A program made the translations under genes and the position numbers. Below the pieces are notes generated by a model. It saw only the letters and a list, made by a program, of their open reading frames with translations. It was not told the origin of the DNA and ran no database searches. A DNA stretch of 64,000 nucleotides from an uncultured Eubacteriales bacterium. GTDB taxonomy: Bacteria; Bacillota; Clostridia; Peptostreptococcales; Anaerovoracaceae. The first letter of the stretch is position 1. Every line of letters begins with the position of its first letter. Shown piece after piece: positions 42,697-51,897 of the stretch. The stretch lies in contig CACWSO010000001.1 in NCBI GenBank assembly GCA_902763505.1, positions 1-64,000 of the forward strand, written 5' to 3'.

Positions 42697-45281
42697 TGAC
42701 AACCGTTTTTGGGGAAAAACTAAAGATTGAATTATACGGAAAGTCCCACGGGCCAAACGTCGGAGTCAGAATAGACGGCGTTCCGGAAGGACTTTCTTTT
42801 GATGTTTCCATTCTGCAGCAGTTCCTTGACCGCAGGGCGCCCGGGACAAAGGACTGGTCCACGTCAAGGAAAGAGAAGGACAGACCGCAATTCATCTCGG
42901 GCGTAACAGAGAAAGAAGATGGCAGCTATATCACAGATGGAGGGGTGATTAAAGCGGAGATCGAAAACACCGATGCACATCCGTCGGATTACGAAGATAT
43001 GGTTGCCGTGCCAAGACCATCACATGCTGATTATCCGGCATGGGTGAAGTACGGTGAAATCGAACCTGGCGGAGGTTCGTTCAGCGGCAGATTGACCGCG
43101 CCTCTCTGTGTGGCAGGGGGTCTCTGCCTCCAGTGGCTTCAGAAGCAAGGCATTGCGGTCAAAGCCCATATTTACGCTATTGGAGATGTCAAGGATGCGG
43201 CGCTTACAGCAGAAAGCCATGTGGAAGATGACTTCCCGGTCGTAGATTCCGTTGCCGGCGAGTGGATGAAGGAGCTGATCGCGGGAGTAAAAGGGGATGA
43301 GGATTCCATAGGAGGAATCGTAGAGTGCATGATTACGGGAATCCCTGCCGGTTTGGGCGAGCCTGTATTCGGCAGTCTGGAGAGCAGAATCTGTCAAACA
43401 GTATTTGCCGTTCCGGCGGTGAAAGGAATTGAATTCGGCGCAGGATTTGCTGCGGCAAGAATGAAAGGTTCTGAGAACAATGATCCTTTTGAAATAAGAA
43501 ATGGAAAAGTCGTCACGAGGACGAACAACCACGGAGGCATACTGGGCGGGCTGGCATCTGGCATGCCCGTTGTGTTCCGGACTGCGATCAAACCGACCCC
43601 TTCGATTGGAAAAGAGCAGTACAGCGTCGATCTGGAACATATGAAACCTGTAAAAATCAAAATCATCGGCAGACATGACCCATGTATCGTGCCGAGAGCA
43701 GTCCCGTGTATTGAGGCGGCAGCTGCGATCGCTGTATTTGATATGCTTTTGGAAGAATGTACGCCGGAAGATTTGAGAGATTACAGGAATCAGATCGATA
43801 CCATTGATGAGAAGATAACAGAACTGCTGGGGAAGCGTTTCGATGTTGTGAAAGACATTGCTGATTTCAAAGAGCAAAACGGTCTTCCTGTACTGGATGC
43901 TGCCAGAGAGAAGGAGAAGACAGACAGGCTGGAAAGCCTTTGCGACGAAGAGAAGAGATCATATGTTACAGAGGTAATGAAGGAAATCATGGCGCAGAGC
44001 AGGAGATATCAGCATGACAACAGGCTCGAATACGGTCTGCTCGGAAGGAAACTTGGACACAGCTATTCTCCGCAGGTCCATAAGATCATCGGCGGTTATG
44101 AGTTCGGACTCTTTGAACGTGAGCCGGAAGAACTGGACACATTCTTCCGGGAAGGATCTTTCAGGGGAATTACTGTCACCATGCCATATAAAAAAGACGT
44201 CATGAAATACTGCAGCCGGCTGTCCGACAGGGCACAGCGCTGCGGCAGCGTGAACACCATCGTGAAATGTGACGATGGAACCTACTATGGCGACAATACA
44301 GACTACTACGGATTCCTGCGCACGGTGGAAGATTCCGGCGTGAACGTGAGCGGTGTGAAGGCAATCGTTCTCGGCAGCGGCGGCGTCTCCGGAACGGTCG
44401 TAAAGGTGCTGGAAGACTTGGGAGCAGATCCGGTCATCGTGATTTCCAGAAAAGGCAGCAATCACTATGGGAATCTGAACAAACATGCGGATGCGCGGAT
44501 CATTGTGAATACAACACCTGTTGGAATGTATCCAAATGCAGGGCAGGCGGTTATTGATATCGGGGATTTTCCTGTATGTGAGGCTGTTTTCGATCTCATC
44601 TACAATCCGCTGCGGACAAAGCTCATGCTGGATGCGCGCAAGGCAGGCGTCCAGGCGTTCGGCGGATTTCATATGCTTGCGGCGCAAGCTGCAAAAGCAA
44701 GCCAGCTCTTTTTGGGAAAGGAGCTGGATACTGCTCATGAAACACAGCGCGCCTGCAGTCAGCTGATTGGACAGATCGAGAACATCGTCCTCATTGGAAT
44801 GCCGGGATGCGGCAAGACGACAGCAGGAAGAATTCTAGCGGAACTGACAGGGAAACGTTTTGTTGACTGCGATGAAATGATCAGGGACGTCTATGGATGT
44901 GACGCAGGGGAAATCATCATGGAAACAAGCGTTGATTATTTCCGCAGCATTGAATCCGCAATCATCCGTAAGGTGATGAGAAGAGCACCGGAAGCAGAGG
45001 GCATCGCGCCCGGAATCGTATTCGCTGCAGGAGGCGGATGCGTAGAAAGAAAAGAGAATATGGTGCCTTTGCTTGAGAACAGCGTAGTAGTTTATCTGGA
45101 TAGAGACCTGGCGGAGCTGTCTGCGGAGGGACGTCCTGTATCCCAGATGGATGGGCTGCAGGCTGTGTTTGACAGAAGAAAAGACAGCTACGAACGTTGG
45201 AGCGACATCAAGGTGAACGTCAGCGGAAAGGATCCGGAAGGGACGGCTGCGGAAATCGCAGAAATGATCAGAAACAGATAG
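42696..45281 (+). CDS. Four-domain fusion: chorismate synthase, chorismate mutase, shikimate dehydrogenase, shikimate kinase
   Basis: An 861-residue protein joining four shikimate-pathway activities. Chorismate synthase spans about 1-353 (YGKSHGPNVG, NNHGGILGGLASG, GRHDPCIVPRAVP). An AroQ-type chorismate mutase spans about 357-437 (YRNQIDTIDEKITELLGKR). Shikimate dehydrogenase spans about 444-686 (LGRKLGHSYSPQVH, VTMPYKK, GDNTDYYGF, VLGSGGVSG). Shikimate kinase spans about 695-860 (IGMPGCGKTTAGR, CDEMI, AAGGGC). Key motifs are present in every part, so all four may be active. Together with aroF and aroQ beside it, only aroB and aroA are missing from a chorismate pathway. Confidence 0.95.
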   Translation: MTTVFGEKLKIELYGKSHGPNVGVRIDGVPEGLSFDVSILQQFLDRRAPGTKDWSTSRKEKDRPQFISGVTEKEDGSYITDGGVIKAEIENTDAHPSDYEDMVAVPRPSHADYPAWVKYGEIEPGGGSFSGRLTAPLCVAGGLCLQWLQKQGIAVKAHIYAIGDVKDAALTAESHVEDDFPVVDSVAGEWMKELIAGVKGDEDSIGGIVECMITGIPAGLGEPVFGSLESRICQTVFAVPAVKGIEFGAGFAAARMKGSENNDPFEIRNGKVVTRTNNHGGILGGLASGMPVVFRTAIKPTPSIGKEQYSVDLEHMKPVKIKIIGRHDPCIVPRAVPCIEAAAAIAVFDMLLEECTPEDLRDYRNQIDTIDEKITELLGKRFDVVKDIADFKEQNGLPVLDAAREKEKTDRLESLCDEEKRSYVTEVMKEIMAQSRRYQHDNRLEYGLLGRKLGHSYSPQVHKIIGGYEFGLFEREPEELDTFFREGSFRGITVTMPYKKDVMKYCSRLSDRAQRCGSVNTIVKCDDGTYYGDNTDYYGFLRTVEDSGVNVSGVKAIVLGSGGVSGTVVKVLEDLGADPVIVISRKGSNHYGNLNKHADARIIVNTTPVGMYPNAGQAVIDIGDFPVCEAVFDLIYNPLRTKLMLDARKAGVQAFGGFHMLAAQAAKASQLFLGKELDTAHETQRACSQLIGQIENIVLIGMPGCGKTTAGRILAELTGKRFVDCDEMIRDVYGCDAGEIIMETSVDYFRSIESAIIRKVMRRAPEAEGIAPGIVFAAGGGCVERKENMVPLLENSVVVYLDRDLAELSAEGRPVSQMDGLQAVFDRRKDSYERWSDIKVNVSGKDPEGTAAEIAEMIRNR

Positions 45282-45290
45282 GAAGAAGAA

Positions 45291-45734
45291 ATGAGAATCA
45301 TTGTTATCAACGGACCGAATTTGAATATGCTCGGAATCAGAGAACCTGAACTCTACGGTCGGCAGACCTATGACGATCTGGTTGCATTTATCAAGGAAGC
45401 TTTGGAAGAAGCCGGTGTGGAAGGAGACATCTATCAGTCCAATCATGAAGGGGATATCGTAGACCGGATACAGCAGGCCTATCAGAGAGCGGACGGAATC
45501 GTATTGAACGCCGGCGCCTATACTCACACGAGTATCGCAATACTGGACGCTCTGAAGGCAGTGGGTATTCCAACGGTGGAAGTCCATTTGACGGATACAG
45601 AAAACCGTGAAGCATTCAGAAAGACATCATTTGTTTCCTTTTTTGCGGAGAAAACGATCAAAGGGAAGGGGTTTGAAGGATACCGGGAAGCAATCAGATA
45701 TCTAGCACAATCCGGGCAGGACAAGGATGCCTGA
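45291..45734 (+). CDS. aroQ: 3-dehydroquinate dehydratase, type II
   Basis: Dehydrates 3-dehydroquinate to 3-dehydroshikimate. The 147-residue protein has INGPNLNMLGIREPELYG (about residues 5-22), which holds the lid tyrosine, SNHEGDIVDRI (about 46-56), LNAGAYTHTSIA (about 73-84) and EVHLTDTENREAFRKTS (about 98-114). The usual EVH-SN motif reads EVH-LTD here. It closes the aromatic operon and is followed by a terminator. Confidence 0.95.
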   Translation: MRIIVINGPNLNMLGIREPELYGRQTYDDLVAFIKEALEEAGVEGDIYQSNHEGDIVDRIQQAYQRADGIVLNAGAYTHTSIAILDALKAVGIPTVEVHLTDTENREAFRKTSFVSFFAEKTIKGKGFEGYREAIRYLAQSGQDKDA

Positions 45735-45743
45735 ACCGCATAT

Positions 45744-45757
45744 ATTGTATACATGAC
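45744..45757. promoter_or_regulatory. Upstream copy of ATTGTATACATGAC, operator-like
   Basis: Carries the near-palindrome TTGTATACA. The same 14-base motif, with one change, recurs at 45860-45873 over the -35 of the next operon. The TTGTATACAA core resembles sites bound by GntR-family (FadR-type) regulators; the regulator here is unknown. Confidence 0.4.
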
Positions 45758-45768
45758 TTTAATACATG

Positions 45769-45819
45769 GACTTTCTGTTTTAGGTTTGATACACTATCAT
45801 CAAGCAGAAAGTCTTTTTT
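45769..45819 (+). terminator. Terminator after aroQ
   Basis: GACTTTCTG (45769-45777) pairs perfectly with CAGAAAGTC (45805-45813) across a long loop that can itself fold (TTGAT with ATCA). TTTTTT follows. Confidence 0.75.
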
Positions 45820-45859
45820 ATTGTTTGGTAAAAAAGACATGTTAAGTTGCGTCTTGGAT

Positions 45860-45889
45860 ATTGTATACAAGACGTGAGTGCGTTACAAT
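45860..45889 (+). promoter_or_regulatory. Promoter of the transhydrogenase operon with overlapping palindrome
   Basis: TTGTAT at 45861-45866, a 17-base spacer and TACAAT at 45884-45889. The perfect palindrome TTGTATACAA (45861-45870) sits on the -35, so a bound protein would block polymerase. GTCTTG and CAAGAC also form an inverted repeat around this site (45851-45856 and 45868-45873). Confidence 0.6.
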
Positions 45890-45950
45890 AAGCTAGATAT
45901 GTTCCGAAATTACGGACATAAGAAGGTGGATAAACAGGAGGAATATTATC

Positions 45951-46469
45951 ATGAGCGAAAAAGCTTGCAACTGCGGCTGCGCAGGCGATAGAGCGGCTCA
46001 GTTCACAGAACTTGCCCCTACGCTTGAGCAGTATGCTAAAGTGCCTGGCAGTCTGATTACCATTCTGCAGAAAACTCAGGAAATCTACGGGTATCTTTCC
46101 CTGGATGCGATCAATTACATTTCTGAGTGCACTGGTATCAAACCTGCCAAAATCTATGGAGTAGCGACGTTCTACGCACAGTTCAGACTTCAGCCGATTG
46201 GTAAGTATCTCATCATGCTCTGCAAGGGTACTGCGTGCCACGTAAACGGGGCAGATATGATCGAAGAAGCTATCTGCGAACATCTTGAGATTCAGGACGG
46301 CGAAACGACAGAGGACGGTATCTTCACACTCAACAATGTTGCGTGCCTGGGATGCTGCTCACTGGCGCCTGTTATGATGGTCAAGAGTGCAGAAGGTGAT
46401 GAAACGTACGGAAACCTCACGAAGGACAGAGTCAAAGAAGTTCTCGATGAGATCCGTGCGAGAGCATAG
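45951..46469 (+). CDS. NuoE-like [2Fe-2S] subunit of electron-bifurcating complex
   Basis: A 172-residue thioredoxin-like subunit (NuoE/HydC/StnA type) that carries one [2Fe-2S] cluster. The ligands are in CKGTACHV (about residues 90-97) and NVACLGCCSLAP (about 128-139). IYGVATFYAQFRL (about 67-79) is a family hallmark. Three extra cysteines lie at the extreme N terminus (ACNCGCAG). A consensus AGGAGG starts translation. It is the first gene of a three-gene operon. Confidence 0.92.
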   Translation: MSEKACNCGCAGDRAAQFTELAPTLEQYAKVPGSLITILQKTQEIYGYLSLDAINYISECTGIKPAKIYGVATFYAQFRLQPIGKYLIMLCKGTACHVNGADMIEEAICEHLEIQDGETTEDGIFTLNNVACLGCCSLAPVMMVKSAEGDETYGNLTKDRVKEVLDEIRARA

Positions 46470-46480
46470 GAGGTGACAGC

Positions 46481-48229
46481 ATGAGAGTTGTAGTAGGACA
46501 GGGCAGCTGTGGTGTCGCCACTGGTGCCAGAAAGACTGCCGCTGAGCTGGAAAAACAGATAGCTGACAAGGGCCTCGACATTCCTGTATCCGTTACAGGA
46601 TGCGTCGGCACATGCTATCTGGAGCCTATCGTTGACGTATATGATGACAACGATGAGCTGACGAGATACGTCAAGGTACAGCCGGATAAGGTAGAAAGAA
46701 TCGTGGAAGAGCATCTTGCAGGCGGAAAGCCCGTTGAAGAAGATGCGATCTCAGAAGAAGACAAGCAGTTTATCGCTAAACAGCAGAGAGTCGTTCTGAG
46801 AAACTGCGGTGTCATCAACCCAGAGAACATTGATGATTACATTGCAGTGGATGGATACAAAGCCATCGAAAAAGTATTAAAGGAAATGAAACCTGAAGAT
46901 GTCATTGAAGAGATCAAGGTATCAGGACTCAGAGGAAGAGGCGGCGCAGGCTTCCCGACATGGTTTAAGTGGAACGCTGCTAAGGCAAGCCCGGGCAATG
47001 AGAAGTACATCGTCTGCAATGCCGACGAAGGCGACCCGGGTGCATTCATGGACAGATCCGTCCTGGAGGGCGACCCTCACTCACTGCTGGAAGGCATGAT
47101 CATCGGCGGATACGCTATGGGAGCATGCGAAGGCATCATCTACTGCCGTGCTGAGTATCCTCTGGCAATCAAGAGACTTGAGATCGCAATGGAACAGGCA
47201 AGAGAGAAGGGATTCCTCGGCAAGAACATCTTCGGAAGCGGATGGGATTTCGATATTAGAATCAAAGCCGGCGCAGGCGCATTCGTATGCGGTGAAGAGA
47301 CAGCTCTGATCGCTTCATTGGAAGGCGAAAGAGGTATGCCTCGTCTGAAACCGCCATTCCCTGCAGCAAAGGGTTACTGGCAGAAGCCGACAAACATCAA
47401 CAACGTAGAAACATTTGCCAATGTTCCTTGGATCGTATACAACGGCGGCGCTGCATTCGCTAACTTCGGAACAGAGAAGTCACCTGGTACGAAGGTATTC
47501 GCTCTGGCCGGAAAGATCAAGAAGGGCGGACTCGTTGAAGTTCCTATGGGAATGACGATCAAAGAAGTCATCTTCGGAATCGGCGGCGGCATCAAGAACG
47601 ACAAAGAGTTCAAGGCTGTTCAGATGGGCGGCCCATCAGGCGGATGCGTACCGGCAAGTCTGGTAGACACCCCTGTTACATATGAAGATATCACGAAGAC
47701 AGGAGCTATCGTTGGTTCCGGCGGTATGATCGTCATGGACGAAGATACCTGCATGGTAGACATGGCAAGATACTTCCTCAACTTCACACGTGATGAGTCA
47801 TGCGGTAAGTGCAACTACTGCAGAATCGGTACCAAGAGAATGCTGGAGATTCTCGAGAGAATCACAGAAGGCAAAGGTCAGGACGGCGACATCGAACTGC
47901 TCGAAGAACTTGCAAACAAGATCAAGGACGGTTCCATGTGCGGATTGGGACAGACAGCTCCGAATCCTGTATTGACAACGATCAGATACTTCAGAAACGA
48001 GTACGAAGATCATATTTACAATCACAAGTGCACTGCGAAGTCCTGCAAGGCGCTGATTACCTACAACATTACCGATGCGTGCAAAGGCTGTACACTCTGC
48101 GCGAGAAATTGCCCTGTTGACGCAATTTCCGGTAAGGTCAAGGAAGTACACGTTATCGATCATGACAAGTGCATCAAGTGCGGCAAGTGTATGGATCACT
48201 GCAAGTTTGGTGCAATCGTGAAGGAATAA
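46481..48229 (+). CDS. NuoF-like flavin/iron-sulfur subunit (HydB/StnB type)
   Basis: A 582-residue subunit that binds FMN and NAD(H). An N-terminal thioredoxin-like [2Fe-2S] domain (about 1-90, GQGSCG and GCVGTC) precedes the NuoF core with GLRGRGGAGFPTWFKW (about 148-163) and CNADEGDPGAFMDR (about 178-191). CGKCNYCRIGTKR (about 442-454) is the NuoF 4Fe-4S site, and the C-terminal ferredoxin has CKGCTLCARNCP and CIKCGKCMDHC. This architecture is that of the bifurcating core in HydABC and StnABC complexes. Confidence 0.94.
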   Translation: MRVVVGQGSCGVATGARKTAAELEKQIADKGLDIPVSVTGCVGTCYLEPIVDVYDDNDELTRYVKVQPDKVERIVEEHLAGGKPVEEDAISEEDKQFIAKQQRVVLRNCGVINPENIDDYIAVDGYKAIEKVLKEMKPEDVIEEIKVSGLRGRGGAGFPTWFKWNAAKASPGNEKYIVCNADEGDPGAFMDRSVLEGDPHSLLEGMIIGGYAMGACEGIIYCRAEYPLAIKRLEIAMEQAREKGFLGKNIFGSGWDFDIRIKAGAGAFVCGEETALIASLEGERGMPRLKPPFPAAKGYWQKPTNINNVETFANVPWIVYNGGAAFANFGTEKSPGTKVFALAGKIKKGGLVEVPMGMTIKEVIFGIGGGIKNDKEFKAVQMGGPSGGCVPASLVDTPVTYEDITKTGAIVGSGGMIVMDEDTCMVDMARYFLNFTRDESCGKCNYCRIGTKRMLEILERITEGKGQDGDIELLEELANKIKDGSMCGLGQTAPNPVLTTIRYFRNEYEDHIYNHKCTAKSCKALITYNITDACKGCTLCARNCPVDAISGKVKEVHVIDHDKCIKCGKCMDHCKFGAIVKE

Positions 48230-48247
48230 GAGAGGAGGTAAATGACA

Positions 48248-51200
48248 ATGGATAAAATCAGACTTAACATTAATGGCAAAGAAGTCACCGGCGTTCCGGG
48301 CCAGACCATTCTGGAAGTTGCCAGAGAAAATGATATATTCATTCCTACTCTCTGCTACGATGAAAGAACCAGAATCTATGGATCATGCGGTATCTGCATG
48401 TGCGAGGTAGAGGGCAACCCTAAGCTCTGCAAAGCCTGCGCAACGGTAATCGCTCCTGGCATGGTCGTAAGAACAAACACAGAAAGAGTTATCGAATCAC
48501 GTAAGACAAATCTGGAGCTCCTGCTTTCAAATCATACAGGAGACTGCAGACCGCCATGCGTACTGGCATGTCCTGCACACACTGACTGTCAGGGCTATGT
48601 AGGCCTGATTGCAAACGGCGAATATGAAGAAGCTCTGGAACTCGTAAAGGATAAGATTCCTCTTCCTGCATCACTTGGAAGAGTTTGTCCGCATCCTTGT
48701 GAAGAGGAATGCAGACGCGGACTCATCGATGAGCCTGTTTCCATTCAGTGGCTCAAGAGATTTGTTGCAGATCAGGATCTGGACGATATCGAACGCTTCA
48801 TCCCTGAGGTCGGCGAAGACACAGGCAAGAGCGTAGCGATCATCGGCGGCGGCCCTATGGGTCTGTCAGCAGCATACTTCCTCAGACAGATGGGTCATGC
48901 TGTAACTGTATTCGAATCCATGCCGAAGGCAGGCGGTATGCTCCGCTACGGCATTCCGGAGTACAGACTTCCAAAGGAAGTTCTCGATGATGAAATTGCA
49001 ACCATCGAGATGATGGGCGCTGAGATCATCACGAACACAAAAGTCGGCGTTGATATCCCGTTCGAGACAATTCATGATGAGTATGATGCAGTTCTCCTCG
49101 GAATCGGCGCATGGATCTCAACAGGAACAGGCTGCCCGGGTGAAGATGCTGACGGCGTTATCGGCGGTATTGACTTCCTGCGCAAGGTCGTAAGAAACGA
49201 ACCGATCGAACTTGGTAAGAAGGTTGCCATCGTCGGCGGCGGAAACACAGCAATGGACGCCTGCAGAACTGCAGTAAGACTTGGTGCTGATGAGGTTTAC
49301 AACATCTACAGAAGAACCAAGGATGAAATGCCTGCAGACATGGTTGAAATCGAAGAGGCTGAGGAAGAAGGCGTTATCTTCAAGAACCTGACGAACCCTC
49401 TGGAAATCGTTAAGGATGAGAACGGTCACGTTAAAGAAGTCGTTCTTCAGTGCATGGAACTGGGTGAGCCTGATGAATCAGGCAGAAGACGTCCTGTTCC
49501 TATCGAAGGAAAGACTGAGACCATCGCTCTGGATAACGTTATCCTGGCAATCGGCCAGGCAGTTGACGCCAGCATATTCGACTGTGATAAGACCAGAAAG
49601 GGCGCGATCTCATACGATAAGGAAACATTCATGACTTCCGTTCCTGGCGTATTTGCAGGCGGCGACTGCGGAAATGATAAGATTTCCATCGCAGTAGAAG
49701 CAATTGCAGATGCGAAGAAGGCAACGGACATCATTGATGCTTATCTGGCAGGTGAGACTGTGAAGTATGAACAGCCTTACTTCGTTACAAGAGATGACAT
49801 CACAGAAAAGACATTCGAAGACAGAGAGAAGATGTGCAGACCTGAGATGCCTCAGCTCAGCCCTGAACAGAGAAAGGGCAACTTCTCAGAAGTCATTCCT
49901 GATGGATATACTCCGGAAGAAGCAGAGCAGGAAGCAAACAGATGTCTGGAATGCGGATGTCACGATTACTTCGAGTGCAAGCTGATTGATCTGGCGCATC
50001 AGTACGATGTGGAGCCATCCAGATTCGCAGGTGACAAGAACACCATCGAATACGATGATGAGCATCCGTTCATCGTCAGAGATCCGAACAAGTGTATCCT
50101 GTGCGGTCTTTGCGTAAGAGTCTGTGATGAAGTAATGGGCATTGGAGCTCTCGGACTCGTTCACAGAGGTTTCGATACCGTTGTAAAACCTAACCTTGAA
50201 AAGCCACTGGCTGAGTCAGGCTGCGTATCCTGCGGACAGTGCGTAAGCGTATGTCCTACCGGCGCTCTGCAGGAGAGAACCACGATGGCCAAGGAGGTTC
50301 CGCTCGACACCGTTGAAACAGACACAACATGCTCATACTGCTCCGTAGGATGCTCCCTGAAGCTTGAGTCCTACGGCGACATCCTCGTCAAGGCAAATCC
50401 TGACAAGGAAGGTATCGTCAACGCAGGACTTGCATGCGGAAAGGGCAAATGGGGATTTGACTGCGCAGTTCTGGAAGACAAGCTGGAAGAGCCTCTTATC
50501 AAGGAAGGCGACTCCTTCAGAGAGGCTGATTATCATGAAGCGCTGACACTCATCGCGAAGAAGATGCAGTCAACAGCCGCTAAGTACAGCTTCGATCAGA
50601 TCGGCGTATCGATCTCAGACAGATACACAAACGAAGAAGCATATGCAATCAAGTCAATGGCGGAAGCAATGGGCGCTAAGATCTTCTCAGCGAACAACCG
50701 TGCAAGCGGCATCAAGGATGTCATCGGTCTGGACGCTTCCCCTAACACGATTGATGAACTTCTGTCCACAAACTTCATCCTGGCAATCGGATATAACGCA
50801 ATCGATAATCCGGTTATCCAGATCAAGATGAAGCAGGCAACCGAAAACGGCGCGAAGCTGGCACTCGTAAACCCTGGTGAATTCCCACAGCATATGAACA
50901 ACGTAAGCAAGGAAGTTTACGCAGACGATCTGGGATTCCTCAAGGAGATTGCAAAGGCAATCGTCGACGCCGGCAAGGGAACCGACCTTGAAGGATTTGA
51001 TGCTTTTGCAGCTTCACTGGAAGGTGTTGCAGTCAGCGATGACGCAAAGGAAATCGCAGACATGTATCTCGGTGCGAAGAAGGCAATGATCGTATTCAAC
51101 CAGAACCTCGTTTCTGTAGATGCAGCCCGCCTGATCGCAGATATCGCGCTCCTGTCCGGACACATCGGAACACCTCGTGATGGTATTCTCCAGGTTAAGG

Positions 51201-51751
51201 CGAAGAACAATTCACAGGGTCTCGTTGATCTGGGAATCACAGAAGGCGCTGAAGAACTGGAAGGACTCAAGGCACTCTTCGTATTCGGTGAAGAATTCGA
51301 TGTCGATAGAGACGCGCTGGAATTCCTGGCAGTATGCGATACGCATATGACAGCTCTCGCTGCAAAGGCTGACGTGGTCATCCCTGGAACTGGATTTGCT
51401 TCCACAGACGGAACCTACACCAACACAGAACGTCGTCTGCAGCCTGTATTCGCGGCAATCGATGAAGAAGTTCTGCTCTCTAACTGGGAAGTTGCAGCTG
51501 ATATTGCAGGTATCTTCGAAGTTGAATGTGGATGGGAATCCACAGATGATATTTCTGAAGAAATGGATGATCTGGTACCGACTTACAAGTATGCGGAACT
51601 GGACGAAGTGCTCGGCGGAGTACTCGCACCGGTCGATGCGAAACTGGTTGTTCCTGAAGGCAATGTATTTGGTGACAAGCTGCCTTGCACTGACTCACTG
51701 ATGAATGCGATTGCTGAAAGAATCCCAGTTATGGCTGATCCGACAGCATAA
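48248..51751 (+). CDS. Large GltD-NuoG-like subunit (StnC type) of electron-bifurcating transhydrogenase
   Basis: A multi-domain iron-sulfur flavoprotein, 1167 residues from the better-spaced ATG. It has a plant-type [2Fe-2S] domain (1-80, Cys 36, 47, 50), cysteine-rich GltD/NfnB entry motifs (about 100-155), FAD motif IIGGGPMGLSAA (about 198), NAD(P) motif AIVGGGNTAMDAC (about 326), two 4Fe-4S motifs (CILCGLCVRVC about 616, CVSCGQCVSVCP about 659), then a shortened molybdopterin-type domain starting CSYCSVGC (about 694). No hydrogenase H-cluster motif exists. The best match is the Sporomusa StnABC ferredoxin-dependent transhydrogenase; a formate-dehydrogenase role looks unlikely. Confidence 0.85.
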   Translation: MDKIRLNINGKEVTGVPGQTILEVARENDIFIPTLCYDERTRIYGSCGICMCEVEGNPKLCKACATVIAPGMVVRTNTERVIESRKTNLELLLSNHTGDCRPPCVLACPAHTDCQGYVGLIANGEYEEALELVKDKIPLPASLGRVCPHPCEEECRRGLIDEPVSIQWLKRFVADQDLDDIERFIPEVGEDTGKSVAIIGGGPMGLSAAYFLRQMGHAVTVFESMPKAGGMLRYGIPEYRLPKEVLDDEIATIEMMGAEIITNTKVGVDIPFETIHDEYDAVLLGIGAWISTGTGCPGEDADGVIGGIDFLRKVVRNEPIELGKKVAIVGGGNTAMDACRTAVRLGADEVYNIYRRTKDEMPADMVEIEEAEEEGVIFKNLTNPLEIVKDENGHVKEVVLQCMELGEPDESGRRRPVPIEGKTETIALDNVILAIGQAVDASIFDCDKTRKGAISYDKETFMTSVPGVFAGGDCGNDKISIAVEAIADAKKATDIIDAYLAGETVKYEQPYFVTRDDITEKTFEDREKMCRPEMPQLSPEQRKGNFSEVIPDGYTPEEAEQEANRCLECGCHDYFECKLIDLAHQYDVEPSRFAGDKNTIEYDDEHPFIVRDPNKCILCGLCVRVCDEVMGIGALGLVHRGFDTVVKPNLEKPLAESGCVSCGQCVSVCPTGALQERTTMAKEVPLDTVETDTTCSYCSVGCSLKLESYGDILVKANPDKEGIVNAGLACGKGKWGFDCAVLEDKLEEPLIKEGDSFREADYHEALTLIAKKMQSTAAKYSFDQIGVSISDRYTNEEAYAIKSMAEAMGAKIFSANNRASGIKDVIGLDASPNTIDELLSTNFILAIGYNAIDNPVIQIKMKQATENGAKLALVNPGEFPQHMNNVSKEVYADDLGFLKEIAKAIVDAGKGTDLEGFDAFAASLEGVAVSDDAKEIADMYLGAKKAMIVFNQNLVSVDAARLIADIALLSGHIGTPRDGILQVKAKNNSQGLVDLGITEGAEELEGLKALFVFGEEFDVDRDALEFLAVCDTHMTALAAKADVVIPGTGFASTDGTYTNTERRLQPVFAAIDEEVLLSNWEVAADIAGIFEVECGWESTDDISEEMDDLVPTYKYAELDEVLGGVLAPVDAKLVVPEGNVFGDKLPCTDSLMNAIAERIPVMADPTA

Positions 51752-51794
51752 ACGGCGCAGCATTTCAGACGCGTGTGCAACATACAAAACCAAC

Positions 51795-51823
51795 AAAAGC
51801 GGTGGGAAACCACCGCTTTTTTA
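51795..51823 (+). terminator. Rho-independent terminator after the transhydrogenase operon
   Basis: AAAGCGGTGG-GAAA-CCACCGCTTT stem followed by a T run. Confidence 0.93.
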
Positions 51824-51827
51824 TGAA

Positions 51828-51856
51828 CTGATTTCATAGAAGAATTATGGTATACT
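51828..51856 (+). promoter_or_regulatory. Probable promoter of the ACP/LuxE-LuxC locus
   Basis: TATACT at 51851-51856 with TGG before it (extended -10), and a weak -35 CTGATT at 51828-51833. It is the first promoter-like site of the locus. Confidence 0.5.
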
Positions 51857-51897
51857 TTTCCTGAGGGGCAAGCTCAATCGTAAACAGGTAAAGGTAC

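Noticed and set aside
45951-51751. [FeFe]-hydrogenase operon
   Set aside because: The two small subunits resemble HydC and HydB, but the large subunit has no H-cluster motifs (no TSCCP-like or PCxxKK-like segments) and instead has GltD-like flavin domains.
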